Source: Melastoma dodecandrum
Taxonomy: Eukaryota; Streptophyta; Magnoliopsida; Myrtales; Melastomataceae
DNA: 64,000 nucleotides
Assembly (NCBI GenBank): GCA_029817715.1
Contig: JARUPY010000356.1
Location: 1,025,001-1,089,000 of the forward strand
Reading direction: 5' to 3'
Shown: piece by piece, positions 19,200 to 31,931 of the stretch
Numbering within the stretch: the stretch's first letter is position 1
Layout of the letters: every line of letters starts with the position of its first letter
Program-made: the position numbers and the translations under genes
Notes under the pieces: model-generated
The model's database searches: none
What the model saw: the letters and a program-made list of their open reading frames with translations, nothing else
Told to the model about the DNA's origin: nothing

Positions 19200-21586
19200 A
19201 CGAGAGGTTGGTGAAGCCGCGTTGGAGCAGGGTGATGGTTTCGATGACTGGGAAGATGTTGGGCTCGTTCAGCTGGTTCGTTGTGCGGTTGGACAGAGTC
19301 GTGTCCCCCTTGAGCGTGTGTGCTGGCCGGTTGTTTGCCACACTCGATGAACTAACAAAGCATGCCCATTATTATTACTATTATTATTATTTGCAATTGT
19401 TTTATCCGTGTGATCCGTAGCTTCTTTCATTTGTCTGTCTTTGACGTATTAGGAAATCGTTGATTGAGTCCCTAGATTTATTTTAACTTTTCAAAATGAT
19501 CCGGACTTAATGAAAATATAGAAAGGCGCAAATTATTCAAGGATTTTAAAGTGGTTTACGGTTAAGTAGTTATATTAGTTTCATATAACTAACTTTTAAT
19601 TCGAAATTAAGCATCAATCAAATATTGCTTAACATGTTCAATGATTTTTATGAAACCCTATGCATGTTCGATAATCTTTAAATTTCAAAGAGCACCATCA
19701 GTTAAGGTTAATCTTAGTCTAATCACATGTGATTAAAACTTGATTATTATTGAGTGTTGTGTGTTAATGGCCAATTTGGGGATCTACAACTACTCAAGGG
19801 CTTCCTGCCAACATGACCGGGAATGCCTCATCTTTGCTGCCTCTACCGTTGCCGCAACTTCGATGTCCACTTCGAGACTCTTGCTCCCACCCTTTAACAC
19901 TGAGGACATCAACACGATGTTCTCATCGCTCACTGCTATAACCCTGCTTTCAAGAGGCACACTCTTGACTCACATCCTCTAGTCGCCACTTTTAATGGAT
20001 CGGTCGTATAATCCTCAACAACTCCACTAATTGTGGAACTATTTGACAATACCAATCCAGCCCAAAGTGCTGCGGATAATACCATATCACAAAAGGTTGA
20101 TGTTCCCACCACCGAGCTCAATTCCCTTAAGTAAATGATGACACGACTATTACAGATGCAGCTAGCCGCCTTAAAGATTCCAGTCCCTACCCCAACTTCA
20201 ACTCCTATCATCACTTCGCCTATTGCAACCCAACCTCAGCCCCAATACACAACCCACACCAAACCCCCTACATGACAAGGTCTTCCATGTCGACAAACTC
20301 ATCTCCAATATAAAATCCTAATTTACATCACACTCTCATAATGGGATTTACGGCCGTTATGGCATGCCCTTATGTTCTTTCAAACATGCTCGAGGCCTCA
20401 GTACCAAATGTCAGCCAACCTTACATCCTCTCATATTATCCCTAGCTCATATACGGGCCGACCCTATGCAGTCACAACCTATGGGCCAAATCCTTACCAC
20501 CCACATATTGTCAAACAAAATTCCTCAATGATAGGGACAACTCCCTACGTCCCTAATGTTATTTGTGTTCCTATAGCCACACAAGCAAACATCTTCGAAG
20601 AGCCTACTCCACCTATCAGCAACCAAACTCCGCAAGTGGCGATTCCCTAGCCAAACTCAGCCATCTGTAATGCTTCATTTGTGGATGAATTATTTGAAGA
20701 ATAGAACAAGCTCTAAAACTTTGGTGTTTTGAACAGTCTGGTTCGACGACACCTTCCCCTTCATCGACCACGTCGAACTTCAACACCTTCACCTTCACCT
20801 TTATGGAGTTTGTTTATCACTTTCCTAGGCATTTCTAGGTATGTCCGAACCCGGGGCTAGGATCCTTGGGGCGGGTCACCATGAGGCCTAGCAGTGCTGC
20901 TCTTTGCGTTATGGTCTTGGGTCGGGGCCCGCCTTCCTTTGTCCGTGGGAGGTCTTAGAAACATCTTCTGAGTCTAGAATTGTTTGCTCACTACAGTTAC
21001 CAGATGCCGCACGTACATATGTTTGTTACTAAGTGTCTGCTACATGTGCATGGACAGGTGTCAGGTACTCTTTGAATGCGATTACTTGTAACACTAACAT
21101 TGTTCGTTTTACAGCAGTTTGAGTTGGTTAGGGGTGTTTCCACAATTAATTTGCTCCATTCTCTTCCTCCCCTCTTTATATTATTGCACTCATTTGCATT
21201 CATTTCCCTTGAGTGCCAGTTGACGAATAATCAGTGGATCGACATATTTATAATTGTTCAATATCATCACTGTTCGAGTATGAGAAAACTCGCATGTAAA
21301 TTCATCTCGCATTAGTAGTTGGATTGGACTGTTTTTACAATCGAAAACGTCTAACAATGCAGGTTAATCGCATGGAGTCAATCACGTTGCGCACAGATAT
21401 TCCATCATCTGACCAACTCACAGAATTCGTAATCAGGTTAAAGCTTCCACCCATGGAAGAACAACCTCTTCCTATTTCATTAATGAACAAGAATTTGGAC
21501 GACGTGAACGAACAATGAAATATACGAAAATTGAGCTACTTGTTAGAATAGCGAAATGTCATGTACAAAAGTTCGGTTACATGTAA
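19200..21586. other. Region without supportable genes; possible decayed gag-like sequence
   Basis: Between about 19,800 and 20,830 the plus strand translates, in shifting frames, to proline, serine, threonine and tyrosine-rich peptides. These recall linker regions of gypsy gag proteins, but no zinc knuckle or other motif confirms this. The remainder is AT-rich. I found no RNA gene. Confidence 0.3.
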
Positions 21587-22349
21587 CTGATGCGTATAAA
21601 AATCAACTTACATGTAAGAATAATAAATTGACATGTATAGAAAATGCGTGACATTTAAGAATAATAAAATGACATGTACGAAAAAATGTCCGACATATCA
21701 ATAACATGTATGAGAAGTGCTCGACATGTAAGAACAATGTATTTACATTTATGAACAGACGACTGACATCACATCTGACTTACTAACTCTGGGGCCTCCC
21801 ATTGATGTTGGAAAAAAGGAAAAGGGACGAGCATTACCGAAACTTCAAATTCAATGTCGTGTGACTACGTCACGCGAGAAAAGAGACGTCTAGACCTAAA
21901 CGGAATTGAATTCGAGTAGCGACAAGATTCGTTTAACATCACAGGTTTCGACCGGAAAAATTATAATTAGAGATAACCGTGTTAGGCTTATGGACTTAAT
22001 AAAAATTACCAGACAAGGAATAAAATGAAATAAAAAAAAGGACATCGGACATCTAACTGGGACAATGGATGGGGGGACATTGGTGAAGAGAAATTGGCAC
22101 CGCACGTCTTCTATCCGGATGGGGGGGACTACTAACAGAGGGGTTTTGGTAGATAAAGGACAGTTTTCACTGACCCCGGGAAGAGAAGGAGAACGCGATT
22201 TGCCTGAGTTCCTTCTTCGGAGTGCTGCGTTGCTTGTAGACTGACGAGCAGCGGGAGGAGAGTACAGAGCGGGGACGGAGACCCCAGGGGAAGGAAAGCT
22301 CCACACGAGGTGCTGCGGTTTAGGTGTGTACGTCTCACCCCTCCCCTCC

Positions 22350-23650
22350 TGAAACGATCTGAAAATTTTCAACATTTAATTAGGAAGTCCAACCATAATT
22401 GAAAGGTCAAAACAGGGGAAACGGCGAATCTAAGGTCTTAAACAAGTTTGATGAATTTCGCCACGTGTATCTCTACTCACTAAAAATAAATTTTCCATTT
22501 GAAGTCAACGATAATTCGCTGAATACGTTCTACCCATGTACAAGCGAAAACAATGAGACGCTAATCCATCCTAATATATATCTTTGAAAACTGTTTTATA
22601 TGCATGCGAATCATAAACATAACCTTGTGCAACACAATGAATCAGCATAATCTCCGAGTATTTTACGTGGAAGGAGAGATTAACCAACTAAAAATGTTTA
22701 AAACTCAAAAGCAACTCCCTCACTTCATCATCTCTCGTATATCAACGCTTCGTGCAAGAAGCAGGTGAACACTATTCACAGGCACAGCAGAATCTAGGCA
22801 AACGGAACAGTATACTCAGAGGACAATCCAACCTATTTCTCTCGTCCACGAACAACATGACGTCCCGGCAATGGCGAAGACAGTTCAGCCACCAATCGAG
22901 AAGACGGAACGAGGGACGTTCCGACTCGTCAAGGGCTGTATGCGAAAAAGGCAGAAGGACAATGAAAACAGAACGCTGGCGAGACTAGGTGATGATGACA
23001 GCACCTGCGCCACGATGGACGAGAAATGGAGCATGCATAGCCCACAACCCTCCGACTCAGACTCGATGGAATTCCCTTACCCGACCTACCCTCCTCCCCA
23101 TCGCCAAACCCGCTCAGCTCATCCCCATGACAATGCGCAAACAGAACAGCGAAAAGAAGTAGACGAGGGGAGGGGGAGAACACACTGTTCGTCTAAAGCT
23201 CGAGTAAATCGAGCCGCAGCTCAGGTGTTCCTCCTCCCTTGCACCCCCTTACCTTCTTTCAGTGGAGTCGATCATTGCCACCAGGGACGCCGCCCACACT
23301 CAGGAACCTCGATCTGGATGGCAGCGAAGCTAGTGACAAATTCCACCAGGAACGGAGCCACAGGGGGTGTAGCTGCGGACAGCCGCTGTTACGAAGATGT
23401 GGCTACAGCGAGGAAACGGGTTGAGGAAGAACGCAGTCTCCTTCCCCCTCCTTCGCAGAAGAATGTAGCCCGATTCCCTGTCATCTGTAAAACAGTCAAG
23501 CATTAAACGTGTAATACGCAAAACAAAGGTTAAGCCCCACCAAGGTTGAAAGCAAACAGTTAAGTTCCTAGCTCGTCAATGCCTCATGGTATAGAAGCAG
23601 ATCATTTTATGATCCTTCGATAGGATGAGAATCCTATAATCCACTCTACA
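22350..23650 (-). repeat. Decayed chromovirus LTR (family B), right copy
   Basis: It is the partner of 4,746-6,480, starting with TGAAACGATC, which preserves the TG terminus better than the left copy. It lies inside the duplicated block between the ACATG field and the beta-galactosidase exons, so the LTR was present before the duplication. Confidence 0.65.
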
Positions 23651-24148
23651 GCAGATGGAGTTGTACATAAGTTCGAAAAAAAATAAGGCTAACAACTGTT
23701 TTGAGAAAGGATGACCAATCTAATGACATTAGTAAGGTTACTAAATGAGAATAACAGGTCATGACTTTCCTAAAAGAATACCTGAAAAAGTCCAAAATGG
23801 AATAAGACTTTTTCTTCGTATTAGAATGCCTCGAATAATCCTTGATGATCTCTTCATGACATCAGTTTCAATTGAACAAGCAGCCAAAGCCAACAATGAA
23901 AAATGTGATTTGACATTCCTTGCAATGAGCTCACAAACTTTGGTAGTCAAACCATAAATACTTGATTTGAAAGGGGCAAAATAGCATCCTTGGAAAATTT
24001 CAACATGATATAGATCAACTCATTTCATTTCATTAAAGGCACCAACTGAACAGGTTAATTTCGACACATCATGGTTTTACTAACAATCATTATTTGTCAT
24101 TTAATGACAGCAAGATCTTTTGCCGGAATAAAGATACGGGAAGCATAC

Positions 24149-26068
24149 CAACTTGATATTGCAGGATCTGATGATCTCAACTTAATTTTTGGTTTTATGG
24201 AAAGTAGCCAAGGAGGAAATCCTCCAAAGTCCCACTCTGCAGGAAACATTCACACTATTATTACATTAGATAATAGATTAACAATACAATGAACTTCAAG
24301 ATTGAGCATGTCGCAGGGAAAAAATATCAACGCTTCTAGATGAATGGGAAAAGCCCACGGGTCAAACCAGGGATTCAGACCTCAATGTGCAATTCTGTCA
24401 AACTACCAACCATTAACAGATAACGATACCTCCACAAATATATGGACCGACTCGAAGCATGACAAGGAGGTCAAGCTTCTGGCATAGCATCAGGTAGGAT
24501 ATTATGTCAGCAATCCCCTCGAACATCAGTTCTCCAGGCTTAGGTTCATGAACGTTCCATGGCACGCAGGGTTGAATCGTATTCAAGCCTAGTGCTTTAG
24601 CTCTCAGTAATCTATCTTCCCAGTACTGCATTAGTAGAAATCAGATCCTGTCATGATTGCACCACGAAATAAATTGCACAAGTTAACTCTAATAACAGTA
24701 TCGAGTCGAGGACAATAAATTGTAGCCCTGCATCTGGTGAATATCAAGCATGAAAACGAAGAGTACAAATTTCTTTACGAATGAATACCAATATAAAAAG
24801 CAATCTGTTGAAATTGACCCCCAGAACAAGGGGATCAACTTCTCATTTTTAAAACCATGGGGAAATATTCATTGTTGTAATCAGGATAGAAAAGCAGTAC
24901 CTCAGGAAGTACGCGGAAATAGTGCAGATCACCACCGATAATTTGGAAAGGCTTGCTATTTTTCCAAAACTTGTCCTCATCAATCTTAAAACTCTGGTAA
25001 GTCGCCTGATTCCATCCATTCAAAATGATAATAGACACATTTCAGTCCAAGAGGAAGGAAGAACGCTAGATAATCCCCTTATCATCAAGAATGAACGTCA
25101 GCTACTTACTAAAGATTCAAAACTTACACCGAAATTCATGCATTGAGACAGTCATGACTGATTAGACACTAAACATGGACAATAAAAAAAACTATTCAGA
25201 AGTATCTTCTAGATTCCTAGTTGCAATTCATACACTAGAACCATATGTATGAACAAAGAGATTTGTTCCTTTATAACATTACTCCGCAAAATATTTTACG
25301 AAATAGGTCAGTCAAACTCATACTTCATTGACTAATGCCAATAACTCGGTGTTTCAAACGCAATGGTTAACACCGAGTTCTTGGCATTAGTCAAGTAAAT
25401 ATGAGTTTAACTAACATATTTCGCAAAACTTTTGCAAACTAACTTTATTAAGGAACGATACTCTATAAACATAAGCACAATCCTTTTCAATACTGTAGTT
25501 AAATGCAGCAAGAAAACAAATAATTCATTCACCTGATATATCTTGCATTTACGTCCTTCATTTTCATATATATAACAGAATTAACAATAAAAAACAGAGA
25601 AAAGATATATCACTGATAAAAGATGTTTCCCCAATTCAAACTAAATTATCCATGGCCATCTATGAAGTGTCGTCGTTCACATTCACAACAACGGAATCAC
25701 AGCTCATCGGTAACCATCAGTTAAATTGGAGCCGGAATCTAAAACCCACTTCTCATTAAGTCTCCGTTCATAACTTGTTCAGTCAACGATCTAGTCCCAC
25801 CACAACCATCACATCAGCAAACAGAAGAGTACACATCCACCAAACTTGAGCTAATGCCATACTTCAATATGCAGTCTGCACCGATCCCATCACCAGGAGA
25901 ATAGGTAAATCAAAGAGGGAAGCTCATCTTACCCCGGTGTGGGCCAGAGCGATGGAGGGAGAGGGAGGGAAGCGGAGCGAAGGTGGGGACGAAAGCTGCG
26001 AAGGCAATGAGGGAGACGAGCATGAAGAAGACCACCGTCGCAGCCGAGGTACGCCGTCTCCCCGCCAT
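24149..26068 (-). pseudogene. Beta-galactosidase 17-like gene fragment, exons 1-4 (right copy)
   Basis: Exon 1 (26,068-25,933) encodes a start Met, a basic stretch and a hydrophobic segment (VVFFMLVSLIAFAAFVP) that would act as a signal peptide or anchor, and ends at a GTAAG donor. Exon 2 (24,993-24,901) encodes DKFWKNSKPFQIIGGDLHYF and RVLPE. Exon 3 (24,625-24,430) starts YWEDRLLRAKALG with an intact CAG acceptor. Exon 4 (24,236-24,149) encodes WDFGGFPPWLL. Phases agree from exon 2 to exon 4. Exon 1 to exon 2 as drawn does not keep frame, so a boundary is misplaced or the copy is damaged. No later exon with the catalytic glutamates is visible; a chromovirus LTR occupies the place downstream. 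The family 35 enzymes are secreted exo-beta-galactosidases. Confidence 0.85.
25285..25437. repeat. Long near-perfect hairpin inside beta-galactosidase intron 1
   Basis: Positions 25,285-25,353 pair with 25,369-25,437 around a 15-base loop. By eye about 59 of 68 positions match, including an uninterrupted 14-base block (TTGGCATTAGTCAA). It is absent from the left copy because that interval was deleted. It could be a foldback MITE or a small-RNA precursor. I see no clear target-site duplication. Confidence 0.75.
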
Positions 26069-26576
26069 CGTCGCAGCCGGGAGAGGATGAGAGAGGAGGA
26101 GGTGCCGCGGACGGGTTGAACGGTCGGCGCGGAGTGTTCGTGGGTGGTGGTGGGGTTGAGTTTTGATAGGACGTAAATCAATATTAAGTTTGAAAATTAA
26201 GAGGATAAAATCGACTTCATGTCATTAACCCCCGAAGTAAATCTTTATAAAATCGATTTCTAAATATTTAATAAAAAAACGTTATTTGCATATTTAAAAA
26301 TATATATATATATATATATTTAATTGAATACAGACCCCTCCCTTATCCCATTCATCATCACATCACTCGTCAATCCATTAGCGTTCTCCTCTTATATCAT
26401 TTTTCACGTTTTTTTATTAAATATTCAGAAATCCGTAGGTGGACTTCATGCGAGATGAATTAATGGCACGAAGTGGTTAGTTGAAGAATTTTTAAATATT
26501 TAATGAAATAATTTAGTATTAGAACAAAACTCATGGTGGGGTTCGGCTACTCGTGGTCGCGTTACTTTTGGGTTTG

Positions 26577-27140
26577 GGCAGCGTCGGGTAGTTTTGAGGG
26601 TGTTTTCTGCACGGGTGGTTGAAATGCCGGTATGGGATTGAGCGGGTTCTGCAGGCTTTGGGAATTTCCATAAATCAGGTGCCTGTAAGGTTGCTGTTGA
26701 GATGCATCGCGGCAGCGGAAATGGGGGAACGAAGGAGAGGGTGGACGACGTTGCCACCTTTGGTTGGAGTCGCCATTCTTCCGGTACGGCCTGTGCGACC
26801 CCTGTGGTAGGCGACTGGTTCACATTTGTCTCCGTTATATGTATCCTTTCGATATGCATAATGTGTGGTCGTGATTCAGGCGTTGCGTCGTGAATACCCG
26901 ACTGTTATGTCGGAGGAGTGCGGGGAAGTAATGCCACTCGTGGTAGTTACCTGCTCCGATATTCCCGGACGCTCTCGAAGTAGTGGGTGGGGATGCACTG
27001 CGGTGGTAGTGACACCGATTGAAGTGTCGATATACGAGTAGTATTTGGAGAGGAGGGAGTCGCATTTGTAGTTATCTGATTTGGTTAGTCGTATTGATTG
27101 TATTGTTAATCTATTATCTGCTCTACATAATAGAGTCGCA
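26577..27140 (+). repeat. Chromovirus LTR fragment (family B) with a 132-bp insertion
   Basis: The first 95 bases match 12,476-12,570 almost exactly (GGGCAGCGTCGGGTAG onward) and the match resumes at the TGTGGTAGGCGACTGG block. About 132 bases (26,672-26,803) are extra relative to the other copy, and the end of that insert is shared with the MBD4-like gene tail. The right end has a small local duplication around TTATCTGCTCTACATAATA. Confidence 0.65.
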
Positions 27141-28379
27141 TTTGTAGTTATCTGCTCTACATAATATTTTTCTTGCTTGTCTTTACATTCTTTGTCGCAA
27201 CCTGCTTCGCACGGGTCAATCCCGCAAAGGGCGCATCCATATAGAGCATCATTATCAAGAACGAAATAATCATCAGTGCCGCCGAGACCGGCATCAATTT
27301 CTTCGAAGTCATATTCGAAGGAAGAAATTTCTTTGTACGGTGTGTTTCTTAGTTAGATGTAGATATCGAATGGGTACACCATTCATTTATATATACCCGA
27401 TTTTCCACCTAAAAAAGCTTTTTTTTTCATATATGTGTATTTAATAATACATTAGAAAAATTTATTCTCTTTTATTTTTTGGTAATTTACAACCACAACA
27501 AAACAATTATATGAAATTATCCAAAATTATTCTAATATTTTAAAGGTTTAAAATGACTTGAAAATTTTGTTTCTTATTTTTTTTGTTACCCGAGTTTAGT
27601 CTCGACTAATTCGGACTTGAGTTAGCAGAAATTTAGATAGATTTTGCTTATTTTAATTGCTCTATATATATATTGTCTATTTTAATTGCACGAAAAATAT
27701 TATTATATTATTTGAAGTCAGAGAATCTCTACATGGGTTTTGTAGATTTTAATGGCAAAAAAGTTTGACAATCTCAGCTTGGTGTGAAATATTTATATTT
27801 GAGATGAATGTAAATTGGGTTCTTGTTAAGACTTCATCCTTTAATGTTACGACAAGAAGCCAACTTTTTACGAATAAAGAAATATGACCAAGACATAAAG
27901 GAAGCCACAAATATGCCATGCCGAGAGCTCCTTTTTTCTCACTTTATTGGGATTTCAGTCGACTGCGACCCATTTTACGGTCGACCGTAAACGAATAAGT
28001 TTCTTTTCTTATAATCATAACTAGAAAATTTGTTCATCGATCGCGTCATACGAACTTTTCTGAATATAGCGTACTTTCGGGCAAATGAACCTCCGCTATA
28101 ATCATTATAAGAAAATGCTGAATAGAATGAATTTGCCAAAAGGTTCTGTTTAATTAAATTAAAATTACTTATAAAAAAATTAAATTAAAATTCATATTTG
28201 TAGGAATTAATTTTTCAAATAAATAATTTTACTATTAGAGGACTATTAAATTAACAATATTTGAAAGTCTTAATTCCTGATACATTGAAACCAGATTACA
28301 AATGATCGCATCACTTGGACAAAAAAAAACACGACACAAAACTCACAAACTAACTAGACAATTCCGTAAAAATAAAAAC
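27141..28379. other. AT-rich intergenic region
   Basis: Nothing recognisable: no gene, no RNA, no clear repeat border. Confidence 0.4.
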
Positions 28380-28690
28380 ATCGTAAACAGTGTGCTCGGA
28401 TCATTAACCTGTGGTTGCATCATGTTATTAACTTCCCTCGGGAACAAGTGGCACCTGAAAAATTCATTTGAGGAGAAAAATCTTCTGGTTTTACAATGAA
28501 TGCCCACACGAATGATTAATTATTTTTCGAATCATTATAGCTCCTGGATACCCCAGTCGATCATGCCATGTAAAAAATTTATTTTGATCAACAAACTTAT
28601 GATTTGTAATGGCATGTATTTCACCAACACTTATATTTGTGAAATATAGTCAAAAGGAAACTGCGAGTAATTTTTCTAATATACGTTTCT
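28380..28690 (-). pseudogene. Ty1/copia GAG-pre-integrase fragment
   Basis: Minus-strand translation contains TWHDRLGYPGAIMIRKIIN followed by a CGH block, the hallmark of the pre-integrase domain of copia polyproteins (usually WHxRLGHPG). Stops interrupt the frame near 28,500. Flanking retrotransposon domains are not visible. Confidence 0.65.
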
Positions 28691-28874
28691 TATCAGAGAT
28701 GATACTTGCAAAACACAAATATTCTTTGTCATTTTCACTTGAAGTCTTAATGTGACATCCATTTCTGCAGATATTTTTAAAACATAACAAATTTCAGGAT
28801 GGATGAATGTCATCTTCAACAGAATCTCTTCAGGATTCGATGGATGCTGCTTCCTTGCAGATGTGCGAGAATAG

Positions 28875-29760
28875 TTGTCGACTGGTATGGGGGGTGTTGA
28901 AAGGCCGCAAAAGAAGCTATTGAAGGATACCTTCGGCAAGTCGGAGGGGAAAATTGGTGGCGATGGAATGAATGAGATCCAAAGAAGGCTATGCAACAAA
29001 AAGGACCTTATCTTTTTTGACGATGTCAGCGAGAGTAGTCAGCTCAAAAGGTTGGTTGGAAATTTCGATTTCTTCGGATCGGGAACTAGAATTATCGTCG
29101 CGACAAGGGATAGGAGCGTTTGCGAGGGCCTTATGAGATCCAGTGACATCGCCTATGAAATGGAGGGAATGAGCGATGATCACGCTCTGCAACTCTTTGG
29201 TCGGCACGCCTTTGGTGGAAAGGAGTCTCCGGATGACTTTGTTGATTTATTGAAGCGGGTTATTCGTAAGACTGGAAATCTTTCCTTAGCTTTGGGGGTG
29301 ATCAGAGGGCACTTATTCTAAAAGGAAAAGCATGTATGGGAGGATACAATGGAAAAGCTTGAGCGAGTGCCTCGCAAAGACGTGTTGATTAAGCTGCGGA
29401 TAAGCTAAGATGACTTGGAAGAGAGGGACAACCTCGTCGTTCTCCAGATCTCTGGGATGGGAATTACATAAAGATTCAATGAAAGACATGGTATTAATTC
29501 CCTTGCCCTTGTATCCATCTCCAGGGATGGGAATTTCGGAGCTGCCAGATTATACTGGGGCTTGGGGACCTGAGAATACTCCATTTCTATGGGACTCAGA
29601 TAAGGAAGCTACCTTCCTCGATCTACAATCTTAAGAATCTTGACGAGTTAGATATTGAAAAATTCGTCTTATCCGGCGGAATTCCAATGTCAGAGGTGCC
29701 AAACCTTGTAAAATGCAATTTCCTGTCGCGGGTGGATCCTGTTTCCGGTTCAATTTAAAA
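28875..29760 (+). pseudogene. TIR-NBS-LRR pseudogene, part 1 (NB-ARC to first LRRs)
   Basis: The translation shows NB-ARC motifs of TNL immune receptors in order: the region before kinase-2 (NEIQRRLCNKK), kinase-2 as LIFFDDVSE, RNBS-B as GSGTRIIVATRDRS, and a damaged GLPL motif reading NLSLALGVI. Downstream the frame continues through stops at 29,319 and about 29,406, and LRR-type sequence such as LPSSIYNLKNLDELDI appears at 29,595-29,655 in another frame. The TIR domain and P-loop are absent on the left. TNLs sense pathogen effectors in the cytoplasm or nucleus; this copy is clearly dead. Its remaining LRRs resume at 34,440 after an insertion. Confidence 0.85.
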
Positions 29761-30639
29761 TGAATACCCTCCCTTGACGATAAGGCTTCGGATTTCGAAA
29801 ACGTGTCCGAGTCGCCACTACCTTCTTTTAAGTTCAAGTTAGAAAAACTATAGAGATTCGTTAAGGTTTGGGAATTAGGGATTACTAAATCGCATGCATC
29901 ACAAAGAAAATTAAGGCTTTTATCGCGTGTTGCCGATGTCCGAATTTATTTAAGCTCGGTTTTAGAAAAAAAGTTATTTGATATATAAAAATGATCCCGA
30001 GCTTAATAATACTTAAAATGTTTACGTAAAAAATTTTTATGAAAATATTTCTTTTTAAAAATTGATTTTGGGGCAAAAATGCAAACAATCATAGATTTAT
30101 TAATACCCTTAATAGTTTCTATGTTGAAGATAAATTCAAGGGAGAACCAGGTGTTTGTACCATTTCTCGCTCTATACAGAACGCCCCCGTTGTTTGTACC
30201 TCACAGTGCTGTTTTAAAATAGGTTGACAGCGAACCTGGCAAGCCGCTGACGTCGTAACGTTGGTGAGTGCGAATTCATCTTCACAAGGTCTTGATCTTT
30301 GAAAATCCAAAATAAACCCTTAAATATAACTTCCGTTGTCTTGAACGCGTCGAATGAGGTGTGTGCATTGGCTGTCCGCAAGGCACGCCCCCAAGATACC
30401 TGCATAAATATCGAATAGACGAAGTAAACTGCTCGAAGATGGAGGTGGACTTTTAGTACAAATTATTAACTTCATAAAATGTAAATAGTACCTATATTTA
30501 AAAAAATAAAATGAACATCGACCTTTTTATCTTTTAAATAATTTATTGGACGATTATTAAAATCCGATTCTAAACAGTCGTCAAAAATACAATTTATCGA
30601 AAGACAAGGATTTGTTACCTTCAGTTAGCCTGATTTCCA
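29761..30639. other. Non-coding start of the insertion in the TNL pseudogene
   Basis: A stretch near 29,780-29,830 with CCGAGTCGCCAC resembles sequences common in plant retrotransposon leaders. Minus-strand coding-like sequence at 30,119-30,405 has no domain I recognise. Confidence 0.3.
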
Positions 30640-30960
30640 TAAAACAACTGTGTCTAGCTTGCTCGCCGGAGTAAATTCCTGTAGACGCCGAATAGCAAAA
30701 GGGTGGACTCCAGCAAGCATTTCTCTGATGAACTCTTTCTCAGCCATCCAAGCAGACTTGTCATATGGAATCACTTTGGGCATAGGATATTTGAAAAGTC
30801 CTTCGCCGTCAGCCGGAAGAAGGTCCTTGACAAACTCAAGGGGGAAAATTTTCTTTATAAATTCAACAAGATGCTCGGGTAGCTTGATACCCCCCTCGTA
30901 GAGACGGCTGAGCTCATCCCGGAACTAACCAAACTCTTTCCTAGATCCATGCAGGAAAGT
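30640..30960 (-). pseudogene. Lipoxygenase gene fragment
   Basis: Minus-strand translation shows LYEGGIKLP, then DLLPADGEGLFKYP, PKVIPYDKSAWM, EFIREMLAGV and RRLQEFTPASKLD. These are consecutive conserved blocks of plant lipoxygenases just before the iron-binding catalytic core. Lipoxygenases oxygenate linoleic and linolenic acid. An in-frame TAG precedes the LYEGG block (near 30,925) and the iron-ligand histidines are absent, so it is an inactive fragment. It lies in a cluster of unrelated gene pieces. Confidence 0.85.
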
Positions 30961-31065
30961 TTCAACAGTACGGATGCTTGATTTCTGCCTTAATGCGGAA
31001 ATGTAGGAAATCTACCAAATCGTTCATCTCTGGGGACATATATATTTAGGACGTCAAAATCAGGC

Positions 31066-31373
31066 AACGGGAAGGAACTCTGCAAGAGCATCAAATCGGA
31101 TGAGGCAGTGTCTTATGGTGCGGCTGTCCAGGCAGCAATGTTGACCGGCGAAGGGAGCGATAAGGTGCAGGACTTGCTTCCCTTGGATGTTGCCCCGCTC
31201 AGCCTCGGCCTTGAGGCAGCAGGAAGGGTAATGACGGTTCTAATCCCAAGGAACACCACGATACCGACCAAGAAGGAACAGGTCTTCTCGACTTACACAG
31301 ACAATCAGCCTGGAGTGCTCATCCAGGTGTATGAAGGCGAGAGGGCGAGGACAAAGGACAACAACCTGTTGGG
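31066..31373 (+). pseudogene. Cytosolic HSP70 gene fragment
   Basis: About 103 codons in one open frame give [58 protein letters not shown] and [12 protein letters not shown]. This runs from the end of the ATPase domain through the linker (DLLPLDV) into the substrate-binding domain of HSP70. Similarity stops abruptly after NNLLG at 31,373, where the minus-strand MATE piece begins within about 15 bases. It has no start and lacks both domain ends. Confidence 0.9.
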
Positions 31374-31387
31374 TCACGAGAACAGAA

Positions 31388-31870
31388 TTATACCACAGCT
31401 CCAAGCAGATTATAATGCCGGATGATACGTAGAGCTTGATGACCGGCCATAGGCTTGAGAACACAGCTAGCGAGAACCACGAATAGCCAAGACAGGAGCA
31501 CGTGCAGGAGCAATGCACCAGACGAGAACCAGGTAATGATTGAGTTCCTGCTCTGGTCTTGCGGGTACATCTGCACAGTGGTGCGGAACACAGGGGTGGC
31601 GAACACGAACAGGGGAATCAGTATGGTTGTGATGCCGCAACTGACGATCCAAGATCTCTGGAGGTATATGCACATCATATGGTACTGCCTAGCGCCGAAT
31701 GCTTGGCCACGTAAGGTCTCGGTCATGCTGGACATCCCTAGCGTGATGCCGCTGACGAATCTCACAAGTATGGTCTTTACGATGGCGAACGCGGCGAACG
31801 GCAAAGTGCCGATGTGGCCGAGGGGATCTGCAAATGTGGCTGGCGAGTTTTGCAATCCAAAGATTGACTG
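31388..31870 (-). pseudogene. MATE (DETOXIFICATION-type) efflux transporter fragment
   Basis: The minus strand encodes GHIGTLPFAAFAI, then SSMTETLRGQAFGARQYH, IYLQRSWIV, LIPLFVFATPV and HVLLSWLFVV. These are the first half of plant MATE transporters, with the GQAFGA motif and several hydrophobic helices. The usual stretch between the FATPV helix and the next loop is shortened, so an internal deletion is likely. The N-terminus before the GHIG block is unrelated. MATE proteins export organic cations, flavonoids or citrate across the plasma membrane or tonoplast. Confidence 0.85.
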
Positions 31871-31931
31871 CGGACATTGGGAACCTGCAAAGGCTGGCAA
31901 AGGCTGCGAACTCGATGAGCATGATAAATAC

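Larger units (their letters stand above)
21587..26575. repeat. Segmental duplication, right copy (more complete)
   Basis: Collinear with 4,207-8,110. This copy retains beta-galactosidase exons 1 and 2 (24,868-26,070) and a 250-bp stretch (23,399-23,649) lost on the left, and lacks the 660-bp stretch kept at 5,185-5,842. It also has unique sequence at about 21,838-22,140. It ends at about 26,576, where a chromovirus LTR fragment begins. Confidence 0.85.

Noticed and set aside
20372..20650. Proline-rich 92-codon frame as a gypsy gag gene
   Set aside because: No zinc knuckle or capsid motif; composition alone is not enough.
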